Assembly: GCA_049642465.1 (NCBI GenBank)
Contig: JBAROV010000050.1
Span: 78,828-142,827 of the forward strand
DNA from: CAWDPQ01 sp049642465
GTDB taxonomy: Bacteria > Acidobacteriota > Vicinamibacteria > Vicinamibacterales > 2-12-FULL-66-21
DNA length: 64,000 nucleotides
Reading direction: 5' to 3'
A model generated the notes under the pieces. That model did not search any database. It was not told the DNA's origin and saw only the letters and a list, made by a program, of their open reading frames with translations. The position numbers and the translations under genes were made by a program. Below, piece by piece: positions 1 through 8,863 of this stretch (its first letter is position 1; each line of letters opens with the position of its first letter).

Positions 1-1510
1 GGCCGTTTCCGAGCTTGAAGACCCGGAGTTCGTCAACCGCGGAATCGTCCCCCTGATGCGGGTGCAGCGCGATCCAGTACAGGATCTTCGGGAGATCGCC
101 GGGCGGGATGTTCTGTTGCAGATGATCGAAGACGACATGCGGAATAAACCGCTCGAGCGGCTCCAGCTGAAACACGTCAGGGACGGCGGCCACGAAGAGA
201 ACATTGCGCACCCGCTGGACGGGGTCGGTGACCTGCGCGGGCTTCCACGTCAGGAGCGTAGTCGCGATGTATTCGAGCTGATTGGCCACGTCGGTGTCGG
301 GCTGTTCGTCCGACGGCGCGATCGGAGACACCACACCCTCGTCTGGCGGCAGGCGATCGAAACGGAGATCGCGATCGATCTGTTCCATCGTGACTTCGCG
401 CCAGGTCGCGGCTGTGCCAGGGCTCGCGGCTCGGGGCTCGGGGCTCGGGACTCGGGGCTCGGGGGTTCGGGGCTCGGGGGCTCGGGGCTCGGGGCTTGGG
501 GCTCTAGGCTCGGGGTTCGGCGTTCGGGGCTCGACGCTGGCTCGATCCGTAGCACCTGCAACGCGGGGTTCTAGCCCCGCGTCCGCTGAACGCGATAACG
601 CTTGCTCCTCCTGCGGAGAGAGCCGCGGCGGCTGTTCGACCGGCGCTGGTGCCGGAGTGGGAGCGCCCGTAGCTTGCGGGGCGGCGCTGGCCCGCTTCAC
701 GCCAAAACCGCGTGTCTCCGCAACGACACCGACCGCAATCCACGCCGCCAGCGCGACCATCACCCAGCCGTAATCTGCGGCGGTCCCAATGCGATGTTCT
801 GCGTCCCATCGGAACAGCCTGCCGCCCGCAAGACAGCCGGCCGTCCCAATCAACACCAACGCGAGCAGGCTGAATCGTGCAGCGTCCGGGCCAGCTCCGT
901 TGACGGCTGTTTGGATGGCGTCCACCGCATATCGACCGGGGAAGTACGAGGCGACTCGTTGCGCCCACGGCGGCAGACTCCCCAGCGGCACCGCCACCCC
1001 GCCGATGATCAGCATTGGCAGGAACACACATTGTCCGAGCGCCTGCACCGCGGGAACGGTGTTGGCAAGCATCGCGATCACGAGCCCGAGACCCATGAAC
1101 GCGAAGGCCACACATGTGAAAGCCAGCCAAAGATCGAATGGATGCTGCGGAAACGGCATTCCCAGCAACATGGCCAGCGCCACCTGCAGCACGCCGGCAA
1201 TGAGCAGGAGCACATATCGTGCGGCAACAGTCGTCGCGACGAATGCGCCGGTCGGCACCGGTGCCAGACGATAACGGCGCCACACGCCTCGCTCCCTCTC
1301 ACTCACCATCGTCGTCGGCAAGCCGAAACATGCCCCGCCAAGCGCGGTGACGGTGAGCAGTTCGCCCATGTGCCGGACGAGTGGTATCTGGTCGTACTGG
1401 TAGAGCACCCAGAAGGCGATCAAAAACAGTGTGGGGAAGAGATAGCTGTAGAGGAGCGCGAGCCTGTTGCGGAAGTGAAGACGAAGGCTGATGAGGAAAT
1501 AGAGCAACAT
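1..1510 (-). CDS. ABC-2 type transporter permease with Pro-rich C-terminal extension (3' end outside window)
   Basis: Membrane subunit of an ABC-2 exporter. The ATG lies 4 nt downstream of the ATPase stop, and the frame stays open to the window edge, so the C-terminus is missing. About 250 N-terminal residues are typical ABC-2 permease: a membrane segment near residue 20, the conserved SERERGVWRRYR stretch after TM2, then four more hydrophobic segments (one contains LPMLIIGG) and the PPWAQRVASYFPGRYAVDA motif. After a further membrane helix (about residue 265) comes an Ala/Pro linker. Residues about 323-363 are a PEPR(A/T)P repeat, encoded by a heptamer DNA tract, followed by a soluble domain of over 120 residues (LEYIATTLLTWKPAQV, FIPHVVFDHLQQNIPP) that I do not recognise. 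Such an extension is unusual for this family. Substrate unknown. Confidence 0.88.
   Translation of the reverse strand, partial: MLLYFLISLRLHFRNRLALLYSYLFPTLFLIAFWVLYQYDQIPLVRHMGELLTVTALGGACFGLPTTMVSERERGVWRRYRLAPVPTGAFVATTVAARYVLLLIAGVLQVALAMLLGMPFPQHPFDLWLAFTCVAFAFMGLGLVIAMLANTVPAVQALGQCVFLPMLIIGGVAVPLGSLPPWAQRVASYFPGRYAVDAIQTAVNGAGPDAARFSLLALVLIGTAGCLAGGRLFRWDAEHRIGTAADYGWVMVALAAWIAVGVVAETRGFGVKRASAAPQATGAPTPAPAPVEQPPRLSPQEEQALSRSADAGLEPRVAGATDRASVEPRTPNPEPRAPSPEPRAPEPRTPEPRVPSPEPRAASPGTAATWREVTMEQIDRDLRFDRLPPDEGVVSPIAPSDEQPDTDVANQLEYIATTLLTWKPAQVTDPVQRVRNVLFVAAVPDVFQLEPLERFIPHVVFDHLQQNIPPGDLPKILYWIALHPHQGDDSAVDELRVFKLGNG
421..540. repeat. heptamer tandem repeat, unit GGGGCTC, inside the permease gene
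   Basis: About 17 imperfect copies of a 7-bp unit, with a few 8-bp slips. Because 7 is not a multiple of 3, three units make a 7-codon period, and the minus-strand frame reads as PEPRAPS-like repeats. The frame is kept through the tract. Confidence 0.9.
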
Positions 1511-1513
1511 CGA

Positions 1514-2428
1514 TCAGTCCCGGAGATGCGTTCCGGTCAGCTCGAGGAACACATCCTCGAGGCTTGCCCTCTCGACGTGCATCTCGACGACCTCGATCCG
1601 CTCTCGGTCCAGAAACCTGAGCAGCTCACCGAGCGTGCGGTTCACATCAGTGGTCGTGAACCTGACGCGTTCGCCCTCGTCTTTGACCTCCCCAATTCCG
1701 CCAAGCGACAGAAGACGATGGCGGTCTACCGGATGCGAGGCGAGGAGCGACACGGATTGCGACGATTTGGATTGCGCCATGAGTTCGCGCGGAGTTCCTG
1801 CGGCGACGATTCGGCCGTGGTCGATGATTGCAACCCGGTCACACAACTGTTGCGCCTCGTCCAGATCGTGAGTGGTCAGCAGGATTGTGTGGCCCTCGCT
1901 CCGAGTCTTGGCGATTTGCGCGTGCAGCTCGCGTCGCGACTGCGGATCGAGGCCCGCCGTCGGTTCGTCCAGGAACACAATCTCCGGTTTGTTGACGAAC
2001 GCGAGCGCCAAGGCAAGCCGCTGCCGTTGTCCGCCAGAGAGCGTGTCAAAAGCGGCGTTTGCTTTCTCGGCGAGCGCAAATCGTTCGATGAGCTCGTCGG
2101 TGGTGGCACGTCGTTCGTAAAACGAGCCAAACAGATCGAGCGCTTCCCGCGGCGTGATCTTGTCCTGCAACGCCGTCGTCTGGAGCGCCGCGCCGATCCG
2201 CTGCTTGACGTCGCGCGGCCGTCGCCGTGCGTCCAACCCGCAAATCTCAACCGTCCCCGAATCAGGCTCTCGCAAGCCGATGACGCATTCAACGGTCGTG
2301 GTCTTTCCAGCTCCGTTGGGGCCGAGCAACCCGAGGATTTCACCCGCCTGGACCTCGAAGCTGACGCCACGGACGGCTTCGACGGCGCCGTATGTCTTCC
2401 GGAGTTCATGCACGGCCAGGCGCGACAT
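1514..2428 (-). CDS. ABC transporter ATP-binding protein (drug/export type)
   Basis: ATPase of the ABC-2 exporter whose permease follows 3 nt downstream. Walker A is GPNGAGKTTT near residue 38, the signature is LSGGQRQRLALA near 130, Walker B is IVFLDEPTAGLD, and the switch His is in LLTTHDLDEAQQL. The roughly 90 residues after the core (LLSLGGIGEVKDEGERV onward, ending with LEDVFLELTG) are the C-terminal domain common in drug-resistance/nodulation-type exporter ATPases. At 304 aa the length is normal. It is divergent from the flavoprotein gene at 2540. The transported compound cannot be inferred. Confidence 0.93.
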   Translation of the reverse strand: MSRLAVHELRKTYGAVEAVRGVSFEVQAGEILGLLGPNGAGKTTTVECVIGLREPDSGTVEICGLDARRRPRDVKQRIGAALQTTALQDKITPREALDLFGSFYERRATTDELIERFALAEKANAAFDTLSGGQRQRLALALAFVNKPEIVFLDEPTAGLDPQSRRELHAQIAKTRSEGHTILLTTHDLDEAQQLCDRVAIIDHGRIVAAGTPRELMAQSKSSQSVSLLASHPVDRHRLLSLGGIGEVKDEGERVRFTTTDVNRTLGELLRFLDRERIEVVEMHVERASLEDVFLELTGTHLRD

Positions 2429-2464
2429 AGGTCATTGAGTCCTGAGAATTTGGCGTCGATCACC

Positions 2465-2470
2465 TATAAT
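2465..2470 (+). promoter_or_regulatory. possible -10 box (TATAAT) upstream of the oxidoreductase operon
   Basis: An exact TATAAT lies about 70 nt before the ATG at 2540, in the divergent spacer. I see no good -35 box at 16-18 nt, so this is a weak call. Confidence 0.3.
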
Positions 2471-2539
2471 CATTTCATACGGCTCAACCGATGAAACGAT
2501 CAGCGGATCACCGCGCGTTGAGACGTGGGTCCAATCAGC

Positions 2540-4333
2540 ATGCGTCCAACAGACGTTTCCGTCCCGGATTACTACCATCGCGTCGTGGACTGCCAGTGGG
2601 CGTGTCCTGCGCACACCAACGTTCCTGAGTACATTCGGCTCATCGCGCAAGGCCGTTATACCGAAGCCTACCTCGTTAATCGCGAATCGAACGTCTTTCC
2701 GGGCATTCTCGGACGGACCTGCGATCGGCCGTGCGAACCCGCGTGCCGTCGCGGGCGGGTGGACGGCAAACCGGTCGCTATTTGCCGGTTGAAGCGCGTC
2801 GCCGCGGATAACCGGGGCGAGATCTCGCACCTGCTTCCTACTGCACCGGTCCAGAAGAACGGCAAGAAGGTCGCCGCAATCGGCGCTGGCCCTGCGTCGC
2901 TCACCGTCGCGAACGATCTGATGCCGCTTGGCTACCAGGTCACGATTTTCGAGAAGTTGCCCAGACCTGGCGGCTTGATGCGCATCAACATTCCGGCCTT
3001 CAGGCTTCCCGAACAGGTTCTGGACGATGAGATCGGCTACATCGTGGGCATGGGCGTGGACGTTCGCTACAACTCGTCGGTGAACAGCCTCAAAGCGCTC
3101 GTCGAAAGCGGCGAGTTCGATGCGGTGTTTGTCGGAAGCGGCGCACCGAAGGGCAAGGAGTTGGAAATTCCAGGCCGGCACGACACCGATCAAATCTTCA
3201 TTGGTATCGAGTGGCTCGAGTCGATTCACTTCGGGCACGTCGATTCGGTTGGCAAGCGCGTGCTGATCATCGGCGTTGGCAATACGGCGATGGACTGCTG
3301 CCGCTCAGCCAAACGTCTCGGCGCGACGGACGTCAAAGTGATCGCGCGGAAGACCCGCAAGTACTTCAAGGCATCCCCCTGGGAACTGGAAGACGCCGAA
3401 GAAGAGCAGGTCCAGATTCTCGAAAACCTGCAACCCGTCCGCTTCATCGTCGACAACGGCGTGCTGACGGGCATGGAGTTCGAGAAGTTCAAGTCAACAG
3501 AGACGGACAAAGGGCTGAAGCAGGAGGTCATCGGGCGCGAAATCATCCCCTGCGACACGGTCGTGCTCGCGATTGGCCAGGACAACGCGTTCCCATTCAT
3601 CGAACGCGACATCGGGATCGAATTCGGCAAGTGGGACATGCCCGTCGTCGACAAAGTGACGTTCATGTCTTCTCGCCCAGGCGTGTTTTTCGGGGGAGAC
3701 GCGGCATTTGGCCCGGCCAACATCATCTGGGCGGTCGAGCACGGACACCAGGCCGCGATCTCGATTCACAACTATTGCTTCGGCATGCCCCTGACGGAGC
3801 GGCCACCGCAGGGGATGACGCTGTCGAGCACCAAGATGGGTCTCCACGAGTGGGCGTACAGCAACAACTACGACCCGGTGCAGCGGCAGAAGATGCAGCA
3901 CGTCGATCTGCAGCTCCGGTTTCAAAGCATGACCACGGAGGTGGAGAAGGGGTTCACGGCAGAGCAGACGATGGCGGAGGTGGAGCGATGTCTCAACTGC
4001 GACATTGAAACCCACTTCATCGAGTCGCTGTGTATCGAGTGCGATGCCTGCATCGACATCTGCCCGGTTGACTGCCTGGCGATTGTTCCCGACGGCGAGG
4101 AAGGCGCACTCCGTCGGCAACTGAAAGCCCCGGCCGACAACCTGGATCAACCCCTGTTCGTCTCCGACAAGCTGAAGCAGACCAGCCGCGTCATGATCAA
4201 AGACGAAAACATCTGTCTGCACTGCGGCCTGTGCGCCGAGCGCTGCCCGACCTACGCGTGGGATATGCGGAAGTTCGCCTTGCAGCTGCCCTATGCCGGG
4301 CGAGGCCAGGTCATTCCGCTAATGGCTGTGTGA
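2540..4333 (+). CDS. FAD-dependent NAD(P) oxidoreductase with [4Fe-4S] clusters (GltD-like), partner of KorAB
   Basis: Soluble iron-sulfur flavoprotein that probably passes electrons between NAD(P)H and ferredoxin or the neighbouring 2-oxoacid oxidoreductase (inference from the operon). The N-terminal Fer4_20-type domain has Cys in CQWACPAH and GRTCDRPCEPACRRG. The FAD Rossmann motif is AIGAGPASLTVA near residue 118 and the NAD(P) motif is IIGVGNTAMDCCRSA near 238; GGDAAFGPANIIWAVEHG closes the GltD-like core. The C-terminus carries two [4Fe-4S] motifs, CIECDACIDICPVDC and CLHCGLCAERCP. A GTG at 2525 would add 5 residues; I prefer the ATG at 2540. Neither has a clear Shine-Dalgarno. korA follows after 68 nt. 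Confidence 0.88.
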   Translation: MRPTDVSVPDYYHRVVDCQWACPAHTNVPEYIRLIAQGRYTEAYLVNRESNVFPGILGRTCDRPCEPACRRGRVDGKPVAICRLKRVAADNRGEISHLLPTAPVQKNGKKVAAIGAGPASLTVANDLMPLGYQVTIFEKLPRPGGLMRINIPAFRLPEQVLDDEIGYIVGMGVDVRYNSSVNSLKALVESGEFDAVFVGSGAPKGKELEIPGRHDTDQIFIGIEWLESIHFGHVDSVGKRVLIIGVGNTAMDCCRSAKRLGATDVKVIARKTRKYFKASPWELEDAEEEQVQILENLQPVRFIVDNGVLTGMEFEKFKSTETDKGLKQEVIGREIIPCDTVVLAIGQDNAFPFIERDIGIEFGKWDMPVVDKVTFMSSRPGVFFGGDAAFGPANIIWAVEHGHQAAISIHNYCFGMPLTERPPQGMTLSSTKMGLHEWAYSNNYDPVQRQKMQHVDLQLRFQSMTTEVEKGFTAEQTMAEVERCLNCDIETHFIESLCIECDACIDICPVDCLAIVPDGEEGALRRQLKAPADNLDQPLFVSDKLKQTSRVMIKDENICLHCGLCAERCPTYAWDMRKFALQLPYAGRGQVIPLMAV

Positions 4334-4341
4334 TGCTGTCA

Positions 4342-4370
4342 ATTCCCCATTCCCAACTCCCAACTCCCAA
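4342..4370. repeat. heptamer tandem repeat, unit ACTCCCA
   Basis: Four units (attcccc, attccca, actccca, actccca) fill half of the 68-nt gap between the flavoprotein stop and the korA start. They are open in the korA frame, so an ATG at 4333 would encode a repeat-derived leader. Confidence 0.85.
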
Positions 4371-4401
4371 GCCGGATGGCTCGAAACAACCGGGCAACCC
4401 C

Positions 4402-6198
4402 ATGGAACGAGTCAACGACTTTGCTTTCAAGATCGCGACCGCGAACGGCACGGGATCCGCCTCTGCGAATACTCTCATCATGCAGGCGATCTTCCGGATG
4501 GGCATTCCAGTGACGGGGAAGAACGTGTTCCCCTCGAACATTCAGGGTCTGCCGACCTGGTACGAAATCCGCGTCAACAAGCACGGCTACACCGCCCGCA
4601 CGCCGCACTTCGATCTAATGGTGGCGATGAACCCGGCGACGTACCAGAAGGACGTTGCAGAGATTCGGTCCGGCGGATGGCTGGTCTATGACTCCACCTG
4701 GCCGCTCGACCAGCGATTGAACCGACCCGACGTCACGTATCTGGGAATTCCGCTTGCCGAAATGTGCAACGCGCAGTTCAGCGGCGTGCGCGAGCGGATT
4801 CTGATGAAGAACATCGCTTACGCGGGGGCGCTGGCGGCTCTCCTGGGGATCGACGCGCAGATTATCCGCGCGCTCCTCAAGGAGAAGTTCTCGAAGAAAC
4901 AGGCCCTCATGGACTCGAACGGGAAGGCCGTGGACATTGGCTACGACTATGCGAAGGCGCACTTCTCGTCGCCGCTGCCGATCCGCCTCGAGCCGATGGA
5001 GAAAACCAAGGACTCGATCCTGATCGACGGGAATACCGCCGCAGCGCTCGGCTGTCTGTACGCTGGAGCAACGGTCGGCGCCTGGTATCCGATCACCCCC
5101 GCCACATCGTTGATGGAAGCCTTCAAGGGTTTCTGCCAGAAGTACCGTCGCGAGCCCGATACCAATCGCAACCGCTTCGCGATTCTCCAGGCCGAAGACG
5201 AATTGGCCGCCATCGGCATGGTCATCGGCGCCTCCTGGGCCGGTGCGCGCGCATTCACTCCGACGGCAGGTCCCGGCATTTCCCTGATGACCGAGTTCAT
5301 CGGTCTCGCGTACTACGCCGAAGTGCCCGCCGTGATCTTCGACGTGCAGCGCACCGGGCCGTCCACGGGGATGCCGACCCGCACCCAGCAGGGAGACTTG
5401 CTCCTGTGCGCGTACGCGTCGCACGGCGATACCCGACACATCTGCCTCTATCCGGCGGATCCGCGTGAAGCCTTCGAGTTCGCCGCCGCCGCGTTCGATG
5501 TGGCCGAGCGGTTTCAAACCCCCGTCTTCGTGCTGAGCGATCTCGACATCGGCATGAACGACTGGATGATCCCGAAGTTGACGTGGGACGATGGGTATCG
5601 GCCCGATCGGGGGAAGGTCCTCACGGCCGAGCAACTCGAACAGGTGAAGACGTTCCACCGCTATCTGGACACCGACGGCGACGGCGTGCCCTACCGCACG
5701 CTGCCCGGCACGCATCCGAAAGGCGCCTATTTCACGCGAGGCTCCGGCCACAACCGCTATGGCGCTTACACCGAAGACAGCGACGAGTATGTTGACGTGC
5801 TCGATCGCATCGATCGCAAGATTCAGCTCGCCGCTCGCGCGCTGCCGCCGCCGCTTGTTCGCACCTCGCCTGGCGCCAAGCTGGGTCTCGTCACCGTTGG
5901 CGGCTGCCACGCTGCATGCATCGAGGCGCTGGACATCCTCGCGCGCGAAGGCATTGCGATGGACTACCTGCGCGTCCGCGGGTTCCCGTTTTCGAACGAG
6001 GTGCGCGCGTTCCTCGATTCGCACGAGGTGAATTTCGTGGTCGAGCAAAACCGCGATGCGCAGCTGCGAAGCCTGATCATGCTCGAGACCGGCGTGCCGA
6101 TCGAGAAGCTCGAGTCAGTCCGCTATTACGGCGGATTTCCAATGAGCGCGCAGCACGTGATTACCGGCGTCAAGGCCAAGCTGGAGAAAGCCGCATGA
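4402..6198 (+). CDS. korA: 2-oxoacid:ferredoxin oxidoreductase, fused gamma/alpha subunit
   Basis: Catalyses CoA-dependent oxidative decarboxylation of a 2-oxoacid (2-oxoglutarate is the usual KorAB substrate), or the reverse, with KorB. Residues about 8-190 are the gamma domain (ANGTGSASANTLIMQAIFRMG-like start, GLPTWYEIRV). Residues about 215-600 are the alpha domain with WYPITPATSLMEAF, AEDELAAIGMVIGASWAGARA, TPTAGPGISLM and the VPAVIFDVQRTGPSTGMPTRTQQ stretch typical of the family. The C-terminal domain ends with FVVEQNRDAQLRSL. The start is taken at 4402; 4333 (ATG) is in frame but would translate the heptamer tract. The stop overlaps the korB start by 4 nt (ATGA). Substrate specificity is not proven by sequence. 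Confidence 0.88.
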   Translation: MERVNDFAFKIATANGTGSASANTLIMQAIFRMGIPVTGKNVFPSNIQGLPTWYEIRVNKHGYTARTPHFDLMVAMNPATYQKDVAEIRSGGWLVYDSTWPLDQRLNRPDVTYLGIPLAEMCNAQFSGVRERILMKNIAYAGALAALLGIDAQIIRALLKEKFSKKQALMDSNGKAVDIGYDYAKAHFSSPLPIRLEPMEKTKDSILIDGNTAAALGCLYAGATVGAWYPITPATSLMEAFKGFCQKYRREPDTNRNRFAILQAEDELAAIGMVIGASWAGARAFTPTAGPGISLMTEFIGLAYYAEVPAVIFDVQRTGPSTGMPTRTQQGDLLLCAYASHGDTRHICLYPADPREAFEFAAAAFDVAERFQTPVFVLSDLDIGMNDWMIPKLTWDDGYRPDRGKVLTAEQLEQVKTFHRYLDTDGDGVPYRTLPGTHPKGAYFTRGSGHNRYGAYTEDSDEYVDVLDRIDRKIQLAARALPPPLVRTSPGAKLGLVTVGGCHAACIEALDILAREGIAMDYLRVRGFPFSNEVRAFLDSHEVNFVVEQNRDAQLRSLIMLETGVPIEKLESVRYYGGFPMSAQHVITGVKAKLEKAA

Positions 6199-7250
6199 CC
6201 TACATCGCCAAGCCTCAGGTACGACATCCGGCCCTGCAGCCGAATGCCATCGGGCTGACGCGCCGGGACTACGAGGGATCGATCACGACGCTCTGCGCCG
6301 GCTGTGGCCACGACTCGATTACCGCTGCCGTGATCCAGGCGTTCTGGGAACTGTCGATTCCGCCATACCGGGTCGCGAAGTTGTCGGGTATCGGCTGTTC
6401 GTCCAAGACGCCGGCATATTTTCTGCGCGAGGCGCACGGGTTCAACGGCGTCCACGGCCGGATGCCCGCGCTCGTAGCGGGCGCCAACGCGGCCAATCGC
6501 GATCTGATCTACATCGGCATCTCCGGAGACGGCGATTCGCTGTCGATTGGATTGGGCCAGATGTGTCACGCGATCCGCCGTAACGTGAACGTGCTGTACG
6601 TGCTCGAGAACAACGGCGTCTACGGCCTGACGAAGGGGCAGTTCTCGGCGTCGGCCGATCCAGGATCCGTCAGCAAGAAGGGGGAGGAAAACACCATGGA
6701 GGCGATCGACGGCTGCCTCCTCGCGCTGACGCTCGGTGCGACGTTCGTGGCCCGGAGTTTTTCGGGGGACAAAGGGCAGCTCGTTCCGATCCTCAAGGCC
6801 GGGCTCGCCCACCAAGGATTCGCCTTCGTGGACGTCCTGTCACCATGCGTGACGTTCAACGACCACGAAGGATCGACCAAGAGCTACGCCTACACGCGCG
6901 AAAAGAACGTCGAGGTCGTCCAGGCCGACTTCGTCGCGCCCGCCGCGTCAATTACCACGCAGTACGACGCCGGCAGCGTCCGGACTGTGATGCTCCACGA
7001 CGGCAGCTGGGTGCGGCTCCGCAAAGTTGCCGAAGACTACGACCCCACCGATCCGGATCGTTCCTACAGCTACATCAGGGATCACCACAAAGACGGAGAG
7101 ATCGTCACCGGACTCCTGTACATCTCGCCGGAGTCGGCAGACGTGCATGAGCAACTCAATACCGTTGCGGCTCCCCTGACGCAGTTGCCCTTCGAGGAGC
7201 TGTGTCCCGGCAGCGCGGAGCTGGAGAAGCTGCAGCGGCGTTTCCGGTAA
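6195..7250 (+). CDS. korB: 2-oxoacid:ferredoxin oxidoreductase, beta subunit (TPP and [4Fe-4S])
   Basis: Thiamine diphosphate-binding catalytic subunit. The family's cluster ligands are visible in TLCAGCGHDSI (residues about 33-42) and GIGCSSKTPAYF; the TPP/Mg motif is GISGDGDSLSIG near residue 110 and continues to LENNGVYGLTKGQFS. A third Cys lies in LSPCVTFNDHEG. 351 aa is a normal length for this subfamily. Translationally coupled to korA (ATGA overlap). It closes the three-gene operon; a 206-nt spacer follows. Confidence 0.9.
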   Translation: MTYIAKPQVRHPALQPNAIGLTRRDYEGSITTLCAGCGHDSITAAVIQAFWELSIPPYRVAKLSGIGCSSKTPAYFLREAHGFNGVHGRMPALVAGANAANRDLIYIGISGDGDSLSIGLGQMCHAIRRNVNVLYVLENNGVYGLTKGQFSASADPGSVSKKGEENTMEAIDGCLLALTLGATFVARSFSGDKGQLVPILKAGLAHQGFAFVDVLSPCVTFNDHEGSTKSYAYTREKNVEVVQADFVAPAASITTQYDAGSVRTVMLHDGSWVRLRKVAEDYDPTDPDRSYSYIRDHHKDGEIVTGLLYISPESADVHEQLNTVAAPLTQLPFEELCPGSAELEKLQRRFR

Positions 7251-7456
7251 AAGCCCGGACAGCAGTAGCGCGGCGAAGGCCTGTCGGGTCAGCGTCGCCG
7301 CGGCGGTGACCGCTCCGGCTCGGGTGATTCGCGCACCGGTGCACGGACTAGCGACCAACGACCAGCAACTGCCAGCGTCAGCTCAGTCCAATTTCACGAA
7401 AGCTCACGCCCCGCTCACGACGCTGACCACATCCGGATCGTAGTGTCGATCCAGAT
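7251..7456. other. intergenic spacer with a partial palindrome core
   Basis: No ORF of note. Positions 7268-7281 carry tagcgcggcgaagg, the reverse complement of the core shared by the extragenic palindromes elsewhere in the window. Positions 7351-7366 hold a short degenerate CGACCAA doublet. No clear terminator or promoter. Confidence 0.5.
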
Positions 7457-8677
7457 ATGGATCGCCACCTGCGCACGATGGTCGTCGGCCTGGCGATGGC
7501 GCTGTCGGTGGTGGGCGTCCGCGCCCAAGGGCCCGCTGATGTCGTCCGCGACGGGGCGGCTGAATCCAGGCGGCTGCGCGCCAAGGCGCTCGAACTTGGC
7601 TACAACCTCGATCACACCGAAGCGCTCGCCACGTTCGCCGCCGCGATCGCGGCCGACCCGACGGACCCAGCATCCCACAGACTGGCCGCCGCCACGATCT
7701 GGATCCATTCGCTCTTTCAGCAGGGCGCCGTGACCGCGGACGACTACCTTGGGCAGGCGCGGTCGAGCGTCGAGCGCAACCCCCTTTCACCCCAACTCGC
7801 GGCAGCATTTCGCGCGCACCTGGATCGTGCACTCTCTATCAGCGAGGCGCGGCTTCGGGCCAATCCCCGTGACGCGAACGCACATTTTCAGGTCGGCGCC
7901 GCATACGGCTTTCTCGCCTCGTACACCGCCACGGTCGAGGGACGCGTACTCGGAGGGTTCGGCGACGCACGACGCGCATACCGCGAGCACCGGCGCGCGC
8001 TGGAACTCGATCCTGCTCGCGCCGATGCCGGTCTCATCGTCGGGATGTACCGCTACGGCGTGTCCCAGCTGCCGTTTCACTGGCGCCTGCTTGCAGGGCT
8101 CGTGGGTTTCGACGGCGGACGTGAACAGGGCGTGAAGCTCGTCGAACGCGCAGCTGCCGCGCCGAGCGACATCCAAACCAACGCCCGCTTCACGCTCATC
8201 GTCATCTACAACCGCGAGGAGCAGTACGACGAAGCGCTGCGAGTCATCGAGCAGCTGCAAACGCAGTATCCGCGGAACCGTTTGCTGTGGCTCGAAGCCG
8301 GGACGACCGCGCTGCGGGCACGGCGGTTTTCACTGGCGCGAGGAGCGCTGGAGCAGGGGCTGGCGAAGTTCGGCGCCGATGCACGGCCGCGTGCCTTGGG
8401 AGAAGAGGCCCGCTGGCGCTACGCCTACGGCGCGGCGCTCGTCGGGTTGAACGAACGCGCCACAGCCGAGCGCGAGCTGCGCGCGGTGCTGGTTGCCGAA
8501 GGGCCAGGATGGCTGCGCGGACGTGCGCACAAGGAACTCGGCAAGCTCGCCGATCTCGCAGGCAATCGTTCCGCCGCCTTGGCCGAGTACCAGACCGCCG
8601 CGCGGCTCTGCCGCGCCGGACACGATTCGGCTTGCGTGGAGGAAGTCATGAAGTTGACGCGATCAGCTTATCGGTGA
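7457..8677 (+). CDS. secreted tetratricopeptide-repeat protein
   Basis: The 406-aa protein starts with a signal peptide (VVGLAMALSVVGVRAQG, cleavage after RAQ or VRA). The remainder is helical, with TPR-like units: ALEYNLDHTEALATFAAAIAADP-like near residue 50, an array around 120-190 (RLRANPRDANAHFQVGAAYG), and EEQYDEALRVIEQLQTQYP near 255, ending in ALAEYQTAARLC. TPR proteins scaffold other proteins; no catalytic motif is visible. Specific role unknown. It precedes the dihaem cytochrome by 186 nt, a gap filled with hairpins, so co-transcription is uncertain. Confidence 0.8.
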   Translation: MDRHLRTMVVGLAMALSVVGVRAQGPADVVRDGAAESRRLRAKALELGYNLDHTEALATFAAAIAADPTDPASHRLAAATIWIHSLFQQGAVTADDYLGQARSSVERNPLSPQLAAAFRAHLDRALSISEARLRANPRDANAHFQVGAAYGFLASYTATVEGRVLGGFGDARRAYREHRRALELDPARADAGLIVGMYRYGVSQLPFHWRLLAGLVGFDGGREQGVKLVERAAAAPSDIQTNARFTLIVIYNREEQYDEALRVIEQLQTQYPRNRLLWLEAGTTALRARRFSLARGALEQGLAKFGADARPRALGEEARWRYAYGAALVGLNERATAERELRAVLVAEGPGWLRGRAHKELGKLADLAGNRSAALAEYQTAARLCRAGHDSACVEEVMKLTRSAYR

Positions 8678-8702
8678 AAGCGCCTGCGGCCCGAGCGAGG
8701 CG

Positions 8703-8781
8703 CCGGCTTGCCAGCCGGAGCGCCGGCCCGCCTTCGCTAAAGCTACGGCGGGCAACCTTCGCGAAACTCGGCGCGAAGGTT
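8703..8781. repeat. cluster of three extragenic palindromes
   Basis: Three hairpins in tandem: CCGGCT-tgcc-AGCCGG (8703-8718); GCCCGCC...GGCGGGC (8726-8753, inner GCT-aa-AGC); AACCTTCGCG-8 nt-CGCGAAGGTT (8754-8781). They fill the spacer between the TPR and cytochrome genes. The middle one matches palindromes at 41.4 and 58.9 kb. Confidence 0.85.
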
Positions 8782-8863
8782 GGAGGGCAGCGGCGCGGCG
8801 CGCCGCCGCCGAGCGAGAGCAAGCGGGGGTGGGGCCCCGCGAGCACTGAATGAAGAGGTTCCT

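Noticed and set aside
602..2494. 630-aa plus-strand ORF
   Set aside because: Antisense to the ABC permease and ATPase, both of which have clear family motifs; product is low-complexity and lacks any domain.
4615..6048. 477-aa minus-strand ORF
   Set aside because: Antisense shadow of korA in GC-rich DNA; no recognisable motif.
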